From the NCBI RefSeq assembly GCF_050436995.1, contig NC_134753.1:4588001-4652000 (forward strand): a stretch of 64,000 bases of DNA. Reading direction: 5' to 3'. The stretch comes from Anticarsia gemmatalis (taxonomy: Eukaryota > Arthropoda > Insecta > Lepidoptera > Erebidae). Of the stretch, positions 63,807 to 64,000 are shown piece after piece (within the stretch, counting starts at the first letter, position 1; each line of letters opens with the position of its first letter). Both the position numbers and the translations under genes were made by a program. The notes under the pieces are model-generated. The model saw only the letters and a program-made list of their open reading frames with translations, did not search any database and was not told the DNA's origin.

Positions 63807-64000
63807 TTTATGAATATTCAATACAAGTAGTAACTATAAATAACTTCACAACTTTCATCATCATACCAGCAATTTCTCAAAAACAAAATTATCATTTAAT
63901 CACAATCAATATTGTCAATCTCTTGTCATTCAGCGGCATATAGAATTAATTTGCGATCTGTACACGCTGCAGTCTGCAAATAAAATCAATCATTGGACCA

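Overview
This window looks like AT-rich intergenic or intronic DNA from a moth or butterfly (Lepidoptera, probably a noctuoid-like moth). The assignment rests on repeats I recognise from lepidopteran genomes: Helitron-like repeats ending in the GACCCGCGCAACTTCGC/CTAG signature, tRNA-derived SINEs, and the GGTAGGCAGAGACC and CCCACTGCTGGGC repeats. No database search was possible, so family names are from recognition, not alignment.

Only one host coding segment is reasonably supported: a minus-strand, probably 3'-terminal exon at 15129-15455. It encodes a membrane-spanning helix, a basic stop-transfer motif and an acidic, proline-rich tail. Its other exons are not identifiable here. The only long reading frames are in a 5'-truncated non-LTR retrotransposon at about 44413-46918. 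It carries the end of an endonuclease domain, a reverse transcriptase with its catalytic motifs, and a C-terminal tail, and is broken by two homopolymer frameshifts.

Layout: 1-7.6 kb is mostly featureless. At 7.6-9.3 kb lies a composite DNA transposon with terminal inverted repeats and about ten clustered copies of a GTTGTACCTWGGCC motif; it holds a Helitron-like insertion, an internal inverted repeat, and a possible two-exon minus-strand coding remnant. 13.8 kb has an approx. 100-bp foldback. 15.1-15.5 kb is the exon. 27.5-31.2 kb has scattered repeats and two Helitron-like elements. 32.1 kb holds a foldback element. 34.0 kb is a GT microsatellite. 36.6 kb has a CpG-rich patch. 38.4-39.2 kb has two Helitron-like copies in opposite orientation. 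40.4-42.0 kb is a repeat cluster ending in a SINE. 44.4-46.9 kb is the retrotransposon. 50.8, 60.8 and 63.7 kb have SINE fragments, 54.9 kb a near-perfect hairpin, 61.0 kb a promoter-like patch, and 63.15 kb a TA-flanked Tc1/mariner-type foldback element.

Nothing here behaves as a multi-gene system. The most unusual structure is the 7.6-9.3 kb element with its subterminal repeat clusters.
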